Positions 41,142 to 50,192 of a stretch of DNA of 64,000 bases are shown piece by piece. The position numbers and the translations under genes were made by a program. Numbering within the stretch: position 1 is the stretch's first letter; every line of letters starts with the position of its first letter. Origin of the DNA: Streptomyces sp. NBC_01476 (GTDB taxonomy: Bacteria; Actinomycetota; Actinomycetes; Streptomycetales; Streptomycetaceae); assembly GCF_036227265.1 (NCBI RefSeq), contig NZ_CP109446.1:7705001-7769000 (forward strand). The letters run 5' to 3'. The notes below the pieces were generated by a model. It was given only the letters and a program-made list of their open reading frames with translations. It made no database searches and had not been told where the DNA came from.

Positions 41142-42230
41142 CTACTGGATGCCGGCGTCCTTGCACGGCTGGGCGAACTCGCCGGTGCAGATCTGGGCGG
41201 CCGTGTAGAGGTGGTACTTGGTCACGATGTCCTTGACGTTCGCCTTGGTGATCGAGGCGGCGGTCAGCAGCTTGCTGGGGACCTTCTGACCGGAGCCGCT
41301 GGCGACGGTGGTGTCGGTGAGGGACGCGATGGACTTCCCGTTCAGCAGGTTGATCGCCAGCTCGGCGGTGGCGTCGGCCTCCGGCTGGTAGTCCTTGAAG
41401 ACCGTCGCGGTCTGGGCGCCGGTCAGAATCCGCTGGATACCGGCGAGTTCGGCGTCCTGGCCGGTCAGCGGAACATGCAGGCCCGCGCCCCGCAGCGCGG
41501 TGGCGATACCGCCGGCCATGGTGTCGTTGGCCGAGTAGACGCCCTTGATGTTCTTCGCGCCGATCTGGGTGATCGCCGCGTTCACCTTCTGGGTGGCGAT
41601 GTTGTCCTTCCACAGACCGCTCTGCTCATAGGCGATGTCCACCTTGCCGTCGAGGACCTTGTGGGCACCGGCCTTGAACTGGGCGGCGTTCGGGTCGGCG
41701 TCGTCGCCGTTGATCATGACGATCTTGGCCTGCGGGGTGGCGGCAGGACCCATGGCGTCCAGCAGCGCCTGGCCCTGCAGCTCGCCGACCTTCTCGTTGT
41801 CGTACGAGACGTACGCCGACACCGGCCCCTGCGCCAGCCGGTCGTACGACACCACCTTGATGCCCTTGTCGACCGCCGACTGGACCGAGGACTTGACGCC
41901 CGCCGAGTCCTGGGGGTCCAGGATGAGCACCTTGACGCCCCTGGTGATCATGCTGCTGATCTGCTGTGCCTGGGTCTGCGGCTGTCCTGCGGCGTTGGCG
42001 TAGTCGACCGTGCAGTCGGCGCACAGCTCCTTGATCTTCTTCTCGATCAGTGGCCGGTCGAACTGCTCGTACCGGGCGGTGACGGTGTCCGGCAGCAGCA
42101 GGCCGATGACCTTGCCCTTGCCGCCGGAGTTGTTGTCCTTGTCGCCGCCCGTTTTGCCGCACGCGGCCATGGCGAACGCCAACGACACCACGGCTGTGCC
42201 CACGACCACTCGACGCGTCATCGCGCTCAT
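41142..42230 (-). CDS. XylF-like sugar ABC substrate-binding lipoprotein (CUT2 type)
   Basis: 362 residues from the ATG at 42230 with GGAGG nine bases upstream. Lipoprotein signal MTRRVVVGTAVVSLAFAMAACGK, with lipobox AMAAC. The type I periplasmic-binding fold is clear: VIGLLLPDTVTARYEQFDRP, GVKVLILDPQDSAGVKS, VVSYDRLAQG, IVMINGDDADPNAAQF, GVYSANDTMAGGIATAL, LTGQDAELAGIQRIL. It resembles xylose-binding protein XylF. No CUT2 permease or ATPase gene is nearby, so it is an orphan binding protein, perhaps serving a distant transporter or a sensor. Confidence 0.92.
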   Translation of the reverse strand: MSAMTRRVVVGTAVVSLAFAMAACGKTGGDKDNNSGGKGKVIGLLLPDTVTARYEQFDRPLIEKKIKELCADCTVDYANAAGQPQTQAQQISSMITRGVKVLILDPQDSAGVKSSVQSAVDKGIKVVSYDRLAQGPVSAYVSYDNEKVGELQGQALLDAMGPAATPQAKIVMINGDDADPNAAQFKAGAHKVLDGKVDIAYEQSGLWKDNIATQKVNAAITQIGAKNIKGVYSANDTMAGGIATALRGAGLHVPLTGQDAELAGIQRILTGAQTATVFKDYQPEADATAELAINLLNGKSIASLTDTTVASGSGQKVPSKLLTAASITKANVKDIVTKYHLYTAAQICTGEFAQPCKDAGIQ

Positions 42231-42518
42231 AGAACGTCGCCTCCCCGGACAGGGCCGCAACGGCGCGACCCGAGTGCGCAGAGTCAACTGGTATGTGTCG
42301 GGCACGTCAATAAGTGAAGACGCAGCTGCCTGTTGCGTAACCAAATTGCTCCCTACGGCTCTTGGTCGCGCTCTCAGGTCCGTCATTAGGACGGTGCCCT
42401 GCGCTCCACACCGTCAGGTGTCCACCGGACTCGCGCCGTTAGGGCAAAAACCGATCAAACCCCGGAAGGGGATCCGGCCGTCCCGATGGCCGGATCCGGC
42501 CCGTCCCGACGCAGCGAC

Positions 42519-42554
42519 GCCCCGGCACTCCGACCGTGGTCGGAGCGCCGGGGC
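42519..42554. terminator. Terminator after the CUT1 operon
   Basis: Near-perfect stem GCCCCGGCaCTCCGACC / GGTCGGAGcGCCGGGGC just past the permease stop at 42602 (minus strand). The 371-bp gap 42231-42601 also holds the XylF-like promoter region (TTGACG on the minus strand near 42309); no gene was seen. Confidence 0.8.
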
Positions 42555-42601
42555 ATCGGGGCCGGCACCCTCTGGTGCGGGACCGGAGCCGGCCGGGCGG
42601 G

Positions 42602-43522
42602 TCAGCCCTTGCTCGACCCCAGCGACAGGCCCGCGATGAACTGCTTCTGCAGCAGCACATAGACCACCAGGGTCGGGATCGCCGCGATCATCGCTGCGGC
42701 CGCGATCATGTTCTGGTTGCTGACGAACTGCCCCTGGAGATTGGCCAGTGCGGAGGTGACCGGCCGCTTGTCACCCGACGACATCAGGGTGATCGCCCAG
42801 AAGAAGTCGTTGTAGATCCAGGTGGTGAGCAGGGTCGCCAGCGCCGCCAGCGCCGGCCGGCACAGCGGCACCGTGAGCCGCCAGAACCGGGTCCACAGTC
42901 CCGCGCCGTCGACCAGCGCGGCCTCGTACATCTCACCGGGGATCGACTTCATGTAGTTGCTCAGCACGAAGACGCAGAAACCCAGCTGGAAGGCCACGTT
43001 GATGACGACCAGGCCGAAGATCGAGTTGTACATCAGGCCGCTGCCCGCCAGGAAGTGCGGCAGCGGGATCTTCAGGTAGATCCGGAAGAGCGGGGTGATG
43101 ATGACCTGCTGCGGCAGCAGGTTGCCGGCCGTGAAGACGATCAGCAGCGCGATATTGATCTTGACGTTGACCCGGGTGAGGACGAACGCCACTCCGGACG
43201 CCAGGGCCAGCACGATGATCACCGACGGCACGGTGATCAGCACCGAGTTCCAGAAGAAGTGGAGCATGTCCGACTGGGACCAGGCGTCACTGAAATTCTT
43301 GAACGTGAAGCTGTGCGGCATCGAGACGTAGCCGTACTTGCGGGTCTCGGAGTACGGCCGTACCGCCACGTACAGCGCGAAGAGGATCGGCAGGACCCAC
43401 AGCACGCAGGAGACGATCAGGAACAGCTGCGAGGCGGCCTGGCCCAGCGGCCGGCGCCGCCGCCCGGGGCCGCCGCCGGCGGGCGTCGCGGCCTGCAGCC
43501 GGGGAAGGGTCTCGGCGCTCAC
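42602..43522 (-). CDS. Carbohydrate ABC transporter permease (CUT1, MalG-like)
   Basis: 306 residues, GTG start overlapping the upstream permease stop (GTGA). Six predicted membrane helices, beginning LFLIVSCVLWVLPILFALYVAV. The EAA loop EAALVDGAGLWTRFWRLTVPLCRP contacts the ATPase. Typical length for MalG-like subunits. Third gene of a binding protein-permease-permease operon that lacks an ATPase gene, as is normal for Streptomyces transporters energised by a shared MsiK. Confidence 0.95.
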   Translation of the reverse strand: MSAETLPRLQAATPAGGGPGRRRRPLGQAASQLFLIVSCVLWVLPILFALYVAVRPYSETRKYGYVSMPHSFTFKNFSDAWSQSDMLHFFWNSVLITVPSVIIVLALASGVAFVLTRVNVKINIALLIVFTAGNLLPQQVIITPLFRIYLKIPLPHFLAGSGLMYNSIFGLVVINVAFQLGFCVFVLSNYMKSIPGEMYEAALVDGAGLWTRFWRLTVPLCRPALAALATLLTTWIYNDFFWAITLMSSGDKRPVTSALANLQGQFVSNQNMIAAAAMIAAIPTLVVYVLLQKQFIAGLSLGSSKG

Positions 43523-44541
43523 TGCGATTCCTCTCGCCGGAAGGTCTGGTAAAGGAAGATCGAGATGGGCACCAGGGAGATCAGCAGCAGGACGACGCCG
43601 AGCGCCGAGCCGAAGCCGACCCGCTGCGTCTCACCGACGATGTTCGAGGTCACCAGCACCGACAGCAGTTCGAGGCCGTTGATGCCCTTGTTGGTGATGT
43701 ACACCAGGTCGAAGGCGCGCAGCGACTCGATGACGGTGACGACCATGATGACGATGTTGATCGGCCGCATGACCGGGAAGATCACCCGCCAGAAGGTCTG
43801 CCAGGCGTTGGCCCCGTCGACCAGCGCGGCCTCGCGCAGCGTCGGGTCGACCGCCTTCAGACCGGCGAGATACAGCACCATCACATAACCGGCCTGCCGC
43901 CAGGTCGCCTCCAGCAGCACCGCCCACAAGTTGAGATGCGGATTGCCCAGCCAGTCGATGGAATTGCCGTTGTGATTACGGCCGATGACGGTGTTGATCA
44001 GGCCGTAGTCCTGCGAGTAGACGAACTCCCAGATGATGCCGATCAGCGCCAGCGAGAGCATCACCGGCAGGAACAGGATGCTCTGGTACATCCGGCTGCC
44101 CTTGATGCCGCGGTCGATGACAACCGCGAAGAGCATGCCGAGCGGTGTCGCGATCAACACGAACACGGCCAGCCAGATCAGGTTGTGCCGCACGGCCGGC
44201 CAGAACTCCGGGGAGATCGTGACGGCCTGGTGGTAGTTCTGGATGCCGTACACACAGCCGTTGTTGAGGATCGACGGCAGGTTCGGCTTGCAGGTCGTGG
44301 TGGGGTGCAGGCTGCCGACGCCGTTCCACTTGGTGAACGACAGCAGCAGCGTACCGATGGCAGGGAACCAGACGAACGCCAGGTCCAGCAGCAGCGGTAT
44401 GCCGAGCAGCAGGGCCACCACGACGCGGTCGCGGGTGCTCAACGTGCGCACGCCCCGGCGGCGGCGTCGGACCGGACCCTCCTTCTGGGGTCCGGTCGTC
44501 GTCGCCGCCGCCGGGTTACGCACCTGGGAGGCGGAACTCAT
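43519..44541 (-). CDS. Carbohydrate ABC transporter permease (CUT1, MalF-like)
   Basis: 340 residues from the ATG at 44541, whose A is shared with the TGA of the binding protein gene (TGATG). Cytoplasmic basic N terminus (VRRRRRGVRTLSTRDR), first helix VVVALLLGIPLLLDLAFVWF, an external loop holding HPTTTCKPNLPSILNNGCVYGIQNY (two cysteines), and EAA loop REAALVDGANAWQTFWRVIFPVMRP. Together with the MalG-like subunit it forms the channel. Confidence 0.95.
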   Translation of the reverse strand: MSSASQVRNPAAATTTGPQKEGPVRRRRRGVRTLSTRDRVVVALLLGIPLLLDLAFVWFPAIGTLLLSFTKWNGVGSLHPTTTCKPNLPSILNNGCVYGIQNYHQAVTISPEFWPAVRHNLIWLAVFVLIATPLGMLFAVVIDRGIKGSRMYQSILFLPVMLSLALIGIIWEFVYSQDYGLINTVIGRNHNGNSIDWLGNPHLNLWAVLLEATWRQAGYVMVLYLAGLKAVDPTLREAALVDGANAWQTFWRVIFPVMRPINIVIMVVTVIESLRAFDLVYITNKGINGLELLSVLVTSNIVGETQRVGFGSALGVVLLLISLVPISIFLYQTFRREESQ

Positions 44542-45908
44542 CAGGAATAGATCGCCTTCGCCTGGGACTCCGCGCTCTTCTGCAGAGCCGCGATGTTGCC
44601 GGTGCTCGGGTCGTCGATGAACTTCTGGATGATCGCGATCATCGCGTCGGCCATCGCCGGGTCGGCGTCGCGGTCCATGAACTGGGCCACCGCCTTGCAC
44701 TTGGCGATCTCCTGCACCGACTTCTTCTGGATGGCGTTGTACGTCGGCACCTGCAGGCCGTTGACCAGGCCGACGTCCCACTGGTCGGTCTTGAGGTACT
44801 CGGCCTCGGCCGGGCCGGTGCCTATGTACTCCAGGATCGCCTTGGCGGCGTCCACGTTCTTCGCCTTCTTGCTGAGCATGAAGCCGTCGGTGGGGGCGTC
44901 CATGTAGTCCTGTCCCCACTGCGGGTTGATCGCGGGGAAGGTGAAGAAGTCCAGGTCGTCCAGGTCCGCCTTGTCGGTGACGTACTGGGCGGCCACCTGG
45001 TTGGTGCCCTGGAACATCATGCCCGCCTTCTTCTCCTCCAGGGCCTTGGCGGAGTCCTGCCAGATACGGCCGTTCGCGCCGCTCTGCATGTAGGGCATGA
45101 TCTCGGCCCAGTGCTGGAAGACGGTGTGCACGCCCTGGTCGGTCCACGGCACCTCGTGCTTCATCAACTTGGCGTGGTAGTCGTACCCGTTGATGCGCAT
45201 GTTGAGGATGTCGAAGGTGCCCAGCGCGGGCCAGCCGTCCTTGTCGGCGAAGGCGATCGGGATGATGCCGTCGGCCTTCATCTTCTTCGCCAGCGCCACG
45301 TACTCGTCCCAGGTGGTGGGGACGGCGTAGCCCTTCGAGGCGAACTGGCTCTTGTTGTAGAAGACGACCCACGGGTAGTTGTAGATCGGCACCAGGTACT
45401 GGTGGCCGTCGATGCCGGTGGACAGCTTCTTGGCGGCCGCGCTGAAGTTGCCGCCGATCTTCTCCCACACGTCGTCGATCGGCTGGGCCAGGCCCTGCGC
45501 GGCGAAGTACTGCATGCGGTAGCCGGCGAACCAGGTGAACAGGTCGTCCGGCGTCCCCTGCAGGTAGCTGGTGATGTTCTGCTGGAACGTGTTGTGGTCG
45601 ACCGTGTTGATCTTCACCTGCGCCTTGGTCGACGCGGTCGCTGCGGTGGTCAGGGCGGCGAAGGCGGACTTGACCGCGGGGTCGGAGTAGTTGGACCCGA
45701 ACGTCACCGTGGCGCCGGCGACCTTGCCCGTTCCACCGCTCGACGTGCTCGATGAGTCCTTCTTGTCATCCGAACCGCCGCAGGCGGTGAGCAGACCTCC
45801 GGAGACGACGGCCAGTCCCGCGCCGGCGGCCACACCCCTGAGCAGATTCCTGCGCGTCGGGGACAGGCCCGTTTCCGTGCTGCTGCCCGACGACTCGACG
45901 TCCGACAT
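44541..45908 (-). CDS. Carbohydrate ABC substrate-binding lipoprotein (CUT1), Tat signal
   Basis: 455 residues from the ATG at 45908 with GGAGG upstream. The N terminus has a twin-arginine motif (SPTRRNLLRG) and lipobox LLTACGG, so a Tat-exported lipoprotein. Extracellular solute-binding family 1: TVTFGSNYSDPAVKSAF, QNITSYLQGTPDDLFTWFAGYRM, YLVPIYNYPWVVFYNKSQF, MMFQGTNQVAAQYV, FFTFPAINPQW. Ligand not predictable; an oligosaccharide is likely from the size and context. First gene of the operon, translation-coupled to the permeases. Confidence 0.95.
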   Translation of the reverse strand: MSDVESSGSSTETGLSPTRRNLLRGVAAGAGLAVVSGGLLTACGGSDDKKDSSSTSSGGTGKVAGATVTFGSNYSDPAVKSAFAALTTAATASTKAQVKINTVDHNTFQQNITSYLQGTPDDLFTWFAGYRMQYFAAQGLAQPIDDVWEKIGGNFSAAAKKLSTGIDGHQYLVPIYNYPWVVFYNKSQFASKGYAVPTTWDEYVALAKKMKADGIIPIAFADKDGWPALGTFDILNMRINGYDYHAKLMKHEVPWTDQGVHTVFQHWAEIMPYMQSGANGRIWQDSAKALEEKKAGMMFQGTNQVAAQYVTDKADLDDLDFFTFPAINPQWGQDYMDAPTDGFMLSKKAKNVDAAKAILEYIGTGPAEAEYLKTDQWDVGLVNGLQVPTYNAIQKKSVQEIAKCKAVAQFMDRDADPAMADAMIAIIQKFIDDPSTGNIAALQKSAESQAKAIYS

Positions 45909-46422
45909 GGTGCCTCCATGTGTGTGTGGGCGTATCCAAGAAGCGGAAGGCGAAAATGTTGGCGGGAGCGGACATTCCAGCGGCTCTAGCGCCGATCCGT
46001 TTCCAACAGAAGTCACCAAGATGAAACGCCATCGCAACTGCAGGGTAGTTCTACGCCACATGCAGGGGGCCGTCAACGTTCTGATCCGGATGCGTTGCCG
46101 TACCGTGATGTCCCAGCGGTGTTGGAACATGTTTGCTTCCGGTCGTGACCGCTCATCGGTCGACCGAACCGGGGACTGTGGACCCGTCAATTCCTTCCGT
46201 TCGAACGGCGAACTCCCCATCATCAGCGTTCAACCTGCCCCTGCGCTGCGGCGTAACTCACGTCCGGCCCGTCCGGGTGCCGGCCAAGACGCGTCGAAAC
46301 AGGGGGAGTAGAGGAGAAGCCGGGACCAAGAGGAATGTTTCACCCGCACCGGCGCCGCGCTCGCGGGTGGTTACCGGGGAGTCCGGTTTCCGTACGTGCT
46401 CGGTCGGTGTCAGTCTGTCGTC
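45909..46422. other. Divergent intergenic region, 514 bp
   Basis: Lies between the CUT1 operon (-) and the STAND ATPase (+) and has lower GC than its surroundings, as in promoters. Two related elements, TTTCCAACA (about 45992) and TGTTGGAAC (about 46121), form a loose distant pair. No clear LacI palindrome of the GAGCGCTC type, no gene and no terminator were found. Confidence 0.4.
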
Positions 46423-48660
46423 ATGAAGGGCAACGTTCCGCAGGAGACAACGAGTTTCGTCGGCCGGGCGCCGGAACTCGCGCGACTGGACGCGGCGTTG
46501 GCGCGCCACCGGCTGGTCACGCTGACCGGGCCGGGCGGAGTCGGCAAGACCAGGCTGGCCCAGCGGGTGGCGTCGGGCGCGACCGCCGGGCAGCGGCCCG
46601 GCCGAATCGGTTCTGCCGAGTCCGGGGCCGAGTCCGGGGCGGGCGCCGGGCCCGAGGCCGCGACCGGGACCCATGCCGGAACCACTGCCGGGGACGACCC
46701 TGCGGCGGAGGCGGAGGCTGACACAGCCGCGGAAGCCCGCGCCGGCGGCAGCGTCGCGGTGCAGGGGGACATCCGCTTCCCCGACGGCACCTGGTGGGCC
46801 GACCTCGCCACGCTCGACGGCCCCGGCCTCCTCCTGGAGACCGTGAGCGACGCCCTCGACCTCGCCGACCACTCCCCGCGGATGCCGGTCGAGGCCCTGT
46901 GCGAATGGCTCGCGGACAAACGGCTGCTGCTCGTACTGGACTCCTGCGAGCACCTGGTGGACGCGTGCGCGCACCTCGTGGGGGAGTTGCTCACCGCGGC
47001 CCCCGGCCTGACCGTACTGGCCACCAGCCGCCGCCCGCTGTCCTCCCGGGTGGAGGAGATCCAGGAGGTGAGCCCACTGCCGGCCGGCGGCCCGGAGGCA
47101 CTGGACCTGTTCACCGAGCGGGTCACCGGCCGGCTGGGCCCCGGCCCGCTGGCCGAGCCCGGCGCCCCCGAGGCCGCCGACTCCATCTGCCGCCGCCTGG
47201 AAGGCATTCCGCTGGCGATCGAGCTGGCCGCGGCCCAGGTCGGACCGGCCCCCGTCACCGAGATCGCCGCCAGGCTCGGCTCCCGTTTCGACGTCCTCGC
47301 CCGCTCCGGCTTCGTCTGGCCCCGCCGCCACCAGACGCTGCGGACCGCCATCGGCTGGAGCCACGAACTGTGCGCCCCCCTGGAACGGCTGCTCTGGGCC
47401 CGGCTCACCGTCTTCCGCGGCGCCTTCGACCTCGACGCCGCCCGGGCGGTCGCCGCCGGCGGGCCGCTGTCCTCCGGACAGGTGGCCCCCACCCTGCGAC
47501 GACTGGTCGACCAGAGCGTGGTCCGCAGGATCAGCACCGACGACGGCGACCGCTACCGCATGCTCGACACCCTGCGCGAGTACGGCCACGAGTGGCTCTG
47601 CGAACTCGGCGAGGTCGCCGCCACCGCGGAACGGCACGCCGAGCACTTCACCGGCCTGGCCCGCCGCGCCGACGCCGGCTGGCCGGGCCCGGACCAGATC
47701 CCGGGCTACCGGATGATCGAGGACACCCACACCGATCTGCGGACCGCCCTCGACCACTGGCTCGCCCACGACCCCGCCAAGGCCGCGGAACTCGCCGGAC
47801 TGCTCGTCTACTTCTGGACCTGCTGCGGCCACCTCAAGGAAGCCCGCAGCTACCTCGAACGCGCGCTCGCTGTGCACACCGTCCCCGGCCCGGCCAGGAC
47901 CCAGGCCGTCATCGGCTTCGGCGTGACCGTCGCCCTGCAAGGGGACTACGACCTCGCCGCCACGGTCAGCGCCGAGGCACAGGCCGCGGCCGAGGCGGAC
48001 GGCGCCGAGGAGGGGCTGCTCGGCGCGGCGGCCCTCGGCGGACTGCTGGCCATGCTGACGGGACAGCCGCAGAAGGCCATCGACACCGTACGGGCCGCCC
48101 TGAGCGCCGCCCCCGGCTCCGCCTTCGGCTCACCCGACCGGCTGCGCTGCAACCTGGTCGAGGTGCTCTCGCTCACCGCGCTGGGCTCCTTCGCCGAAGG
48201 CCGGGCGCGGGCGCTCGAACTGCGGGAGCACTGCGTACGGGCCGGCGAGGTGTGGACCCGCTCCTATCTGGACTACCAGCTCTCCGTGGTGGCTCTCTTC
48301 TCCGCCGCGCCCGCCGACGCGGCGGCGTACGCCCGCACCATGCTGGAGAGCAAACGTCTCCTCGGCGACGCTTTCGGGATCGCGCTCGGCCTGGATCTGC
48401 TGGCCGCCGCCCTGGCCGCCGACGGGCAGGCGGAACAGGCCGCGTCCGTCTACGGCACGGGGGAGACGTACTGGCGCAGCGTCGGCCATCTCCAGCGCGG
48501 CGCGCCGGAACTGCGTATGGTGCGCGAGCGGTGCGAGGAGACCGTCCGCGCCGCTCTCGGCGAGGCCGGCTACGCGGCTGCCTACGCCCGGGGCGCCGCC
48601 GCCGACGCCTCGACCGCTCTCGCCCGGGCGCTGCTGCCGGGGCAACGGGGCCCGCACTGA
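46423..48660 (+). CDS. STAND-type ATPase with TPR-like C-terminal region (LuxR/AfsR-like, no HTH)
   Basis: 745 residues from the ATG at 46423. The N-terminal ATPase begins FVGRAPELARLDAAL, Walker A GPGGVGKTRLA, Walker B LLLVLDSCEHLVDACAHLV and sensor LATSRRPL, then AIELAAAQ and the winged-helix-like stretch. The C-terminal half (from about 430) has helical repeats like TPR. A low-complexity Ala/Gly/Glu-rich insert of about 45 residues sits between Walker A and the following strand. Family members typically end in a LuxR HTH or start with a SARP domain; both are absent here, so it is likely a signalling partner rather than a DNA-binding regulator. Confidence 0.88.
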   Translation: MKGNVPQETTSFVGRAPELARLDAALARHRLVTLTGPGGVGKTRLAQRVASGATAGQRPGRIGSAESGAESGAGAGPEAATGTHAGTTAGDDPAAEAEADTAAEARAGGSVAVQGDIRFPDGTWWADLATLDGPGLLLETVSDALDLADHSPRMPVEALCEWLADKRLLLVLDSCEHLVDACAHLVGELLTAAPGLTVLATSRRPLSSRVEEIQEVSPLPAGGPEALDLFTERVTGRLGPGPLAEPGAPEAADSICRRLEGIPLAIELAAAQVGPAPVTEIAARLGSRFDVLARSGFVWPRRHQTLRTAIGWSHELCAPLERLLWARLTVFRGAFDLDAARAVAAGGPLSSGQVAPTLRRLVDQSVVRRISTDDGDRYRMLDTLREYGHEWLCELGEVAATAERHAEHFTGLARRADAGWPGPDQIPGYRMIEDTHTDLRTALDHWLAHDPAKAAELAGLLVYFWTCCGHLKEARSYLERALAVHTVPGPARTQAVIGFGVTVALQGDYDLAATVSAEAQAAAEADGAEEGLLGAAALGGLLAMLTGQPQKAIDTVRAALSAAPGSAFGSPDRLRCNLVEVLSLTALGSFAEGRARALELREHCVRAGEVWTRSYLDYQLSVVALFSAAPADAAAYARTMLESKRLLGDAFGIALGLDLLAAALAADGQAEQAASVYGTGETYWRSVGHLQRGAPELRMVRERCEETVRAALGEAGYAAAYARGAAADASTALARALLPGQRGPH

Positions 48661-48836
48661 TCTCTCCCGGGGTGCCGCCTCCTTTTCCGCCGTGGGGAAG
48701 AGATCATGTTCCGGTGAGGAAGTCCGGGCGGGCCTTCGCGGTTAGCACGGTGGGCGGCGCCGCCGGGCGCCGCCGGCCGCAAGGTCCGATCCGAACCGAC
48801 CGCCCGGGTCGGCGACGGTCTGAAAGGTTTCGATGA

Positions 48837-49847
48837 ATGGTTCCCATGACTGCTGAGATCACCGTGCCCGTGGGCGCCCGGCACACCCGGATCCTCGGCG
48901 TCGGCGCCTACCGGCCCCGGCGGATCGTCGACAACGCCGAGGTGTGCCAGTACATCGACTCCTCCGACGAGTGGATCCGGGCCAGGACCGGGATCAGGAC
49001 CCGTCGCTGGGCGAGTCCCGACGAGACGCTCGGGGCGATGGCGGAACACGCCGCGAGCAAGGCCATCGCCGCGGCCGGACTGGTCCCGGGCGACATCACC
49101 TGCGTGATCGCGGCGACCTTCACCCATCTGATGCAGACTCCGGCCATCGCGACCGAGATCGCCCACCGGATCGGCGCGACCCGGGCGGCCGGCTTCGACG
49201 TCTCCGCGGGCTGCGCCGGCTTCGTGCACGGGGTGGTGCTCGCCTCCGACGCGGTGCGGGCCCGCGGCGGTCACGTCCTGGTGGTCGGGGTCGAACGGAT
49301 GACCGACATCCTCGACATGACCGACCGTTCCACCGCCTTCATCTTCGGCGACGGCGCGGGCGCGGTCGTGATCGGCCCCTCCGACACACCCGGCATCGGC
49401 CCGGCCGTCTGGGGCGCGGACGGCGGACAGGCCGACGCGATCTCCCAGAGCGTGCCCTGGGACGTACTGAAGAAGGATCCCGGGCATCCTTTTCCCGCGC
49501 TGCGGCAGGACGGGCAGCGGGTCTTCCGCTGGGCGGTGTACGAGATGGCCAAGGTCGCCCGCCGGACCCTGGACGAATCAGGCATCAGCCCCGAGCAGTT
49601 GGACGCCTTCATCCCGCACCAGGCGAACGAGCGGATCATCGACAGCATGACCCGCTCGATGGGGCTGCCAGAACGGGTCGTCGTCGCCAAGGACATCGTG
49701 ACCAGCGGCAACACCTCGGGTGCGTCCATCCCGCTGGCCATGGAGGCGGTGCTGGCCTCCGGCGAGGTGGTCGCGGGCGACACGGCGCTGCTGCTCGGTT
49801 ACGGTGCCGGTCTTTCGTACGCCGCGGTGGTCGCCACTCTTCCCTGA
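48837..49847 (+). CDS. 3-oxoacyl-ACP synthase III (KAS III, FabH-like)
   Basis: 336 residues, ATG at 48837 (ATG at 48846 also possible). Thiolase-fold KAS III with the catalytic triad Cys126 (SAGCAGF), His261 (IPHQANERI) and Asn292 (SGNTSGAS). It condenses an acyl-CoA primer with malonyl-ACP. It stands alone, without fabD or acpP, so it is not the housekeeping FabH cluster. A role in starting a specialised fatty-acyl or polyketide chain, or a CoA-dependent acyl transfer, is possible. Confidence 0.93.
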   Translation: MVPMTAEITVPVGARHTRILGVGAYRPRRIVDNAEVCQYIDSSDEWIRARTGIRTRRWASPDETLGAMAEHAASKAIAAAGLVPGDITCVIAATFTHLMQTPAIATEIAHRIGATRAAGFDVSAGCAGFVHGVVLASDAVRARGGHVLVVGVERMTDILDMTDRSTAFIFGDGAGAVVIGPSDTPGIGPAVWGADGGQADAISQSVPWDVLKKDPGHPFPALRQDGQRVFRWAVYEMAKVARRTLDESGISPEQLDAFIPHQANERIIDSMTRSMGLPERVVVAKDIVTSGNTSGASIPLAMEAVLASGEVVAGDTALLLGYGAGLSYAAVVATLP

Positions 49848-49896
49848 TGCCGCGGCGCCCCCCGGCGGCGGCCGAGGGGGACGGGAACGCACGAAA

Positions 49897-49922
49897 CGGC
49901 GGTGGTCCGCACACCACCGCCG
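49897..49922. terminator. Terminator after KAS III
   Basis: 10-bp stem CGGCGGTGGT / ACCACCGCCG with a 6-base loop, 50 bp past the stop. The remainder of the 345-bp gap (49848-50192) to the convergent phosphotransferase gene shows no gene. Confidence 0.75.
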
Positions 49923-50192
49923 CCGCGTGTCCACGCCCTGCCGTACCGGGTCTCCGCCGGCGGCCGGGCCTGTCAGGGCGTCCGGCGCCGCCGGAAAGCT
50001 TCGGGCGGGGAGTTCGCTCCGCCGGTCGGCCGCGCGCTCGCGATCATTGCAGAGCCCGCTGTACCACCGAAAGGAACCGGCCACTCTGGGAGCGCTTTCC
50101 GGACTCACCGGCCGGTGCCGCCGCTGGGACCGGTCCGGACGATCGCCGCAAAGCCCCCGGCCGGTGATGGCCGGAACCCACCCGTCCCACCG

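Noticed and set aside
46258..47940. 560-residue minus-strand frame over the STAND ATPase
   Set aside because: Antisense shadow, since the plus-strand frame has clear Walker motifs.
50089..50102. TGGGAGCGCTTTCC, similar to a LacI operator
   Set aside because: Lies in the gap between convergent gene ends with no start codon nearby, and only about four of six arm bases are paired.
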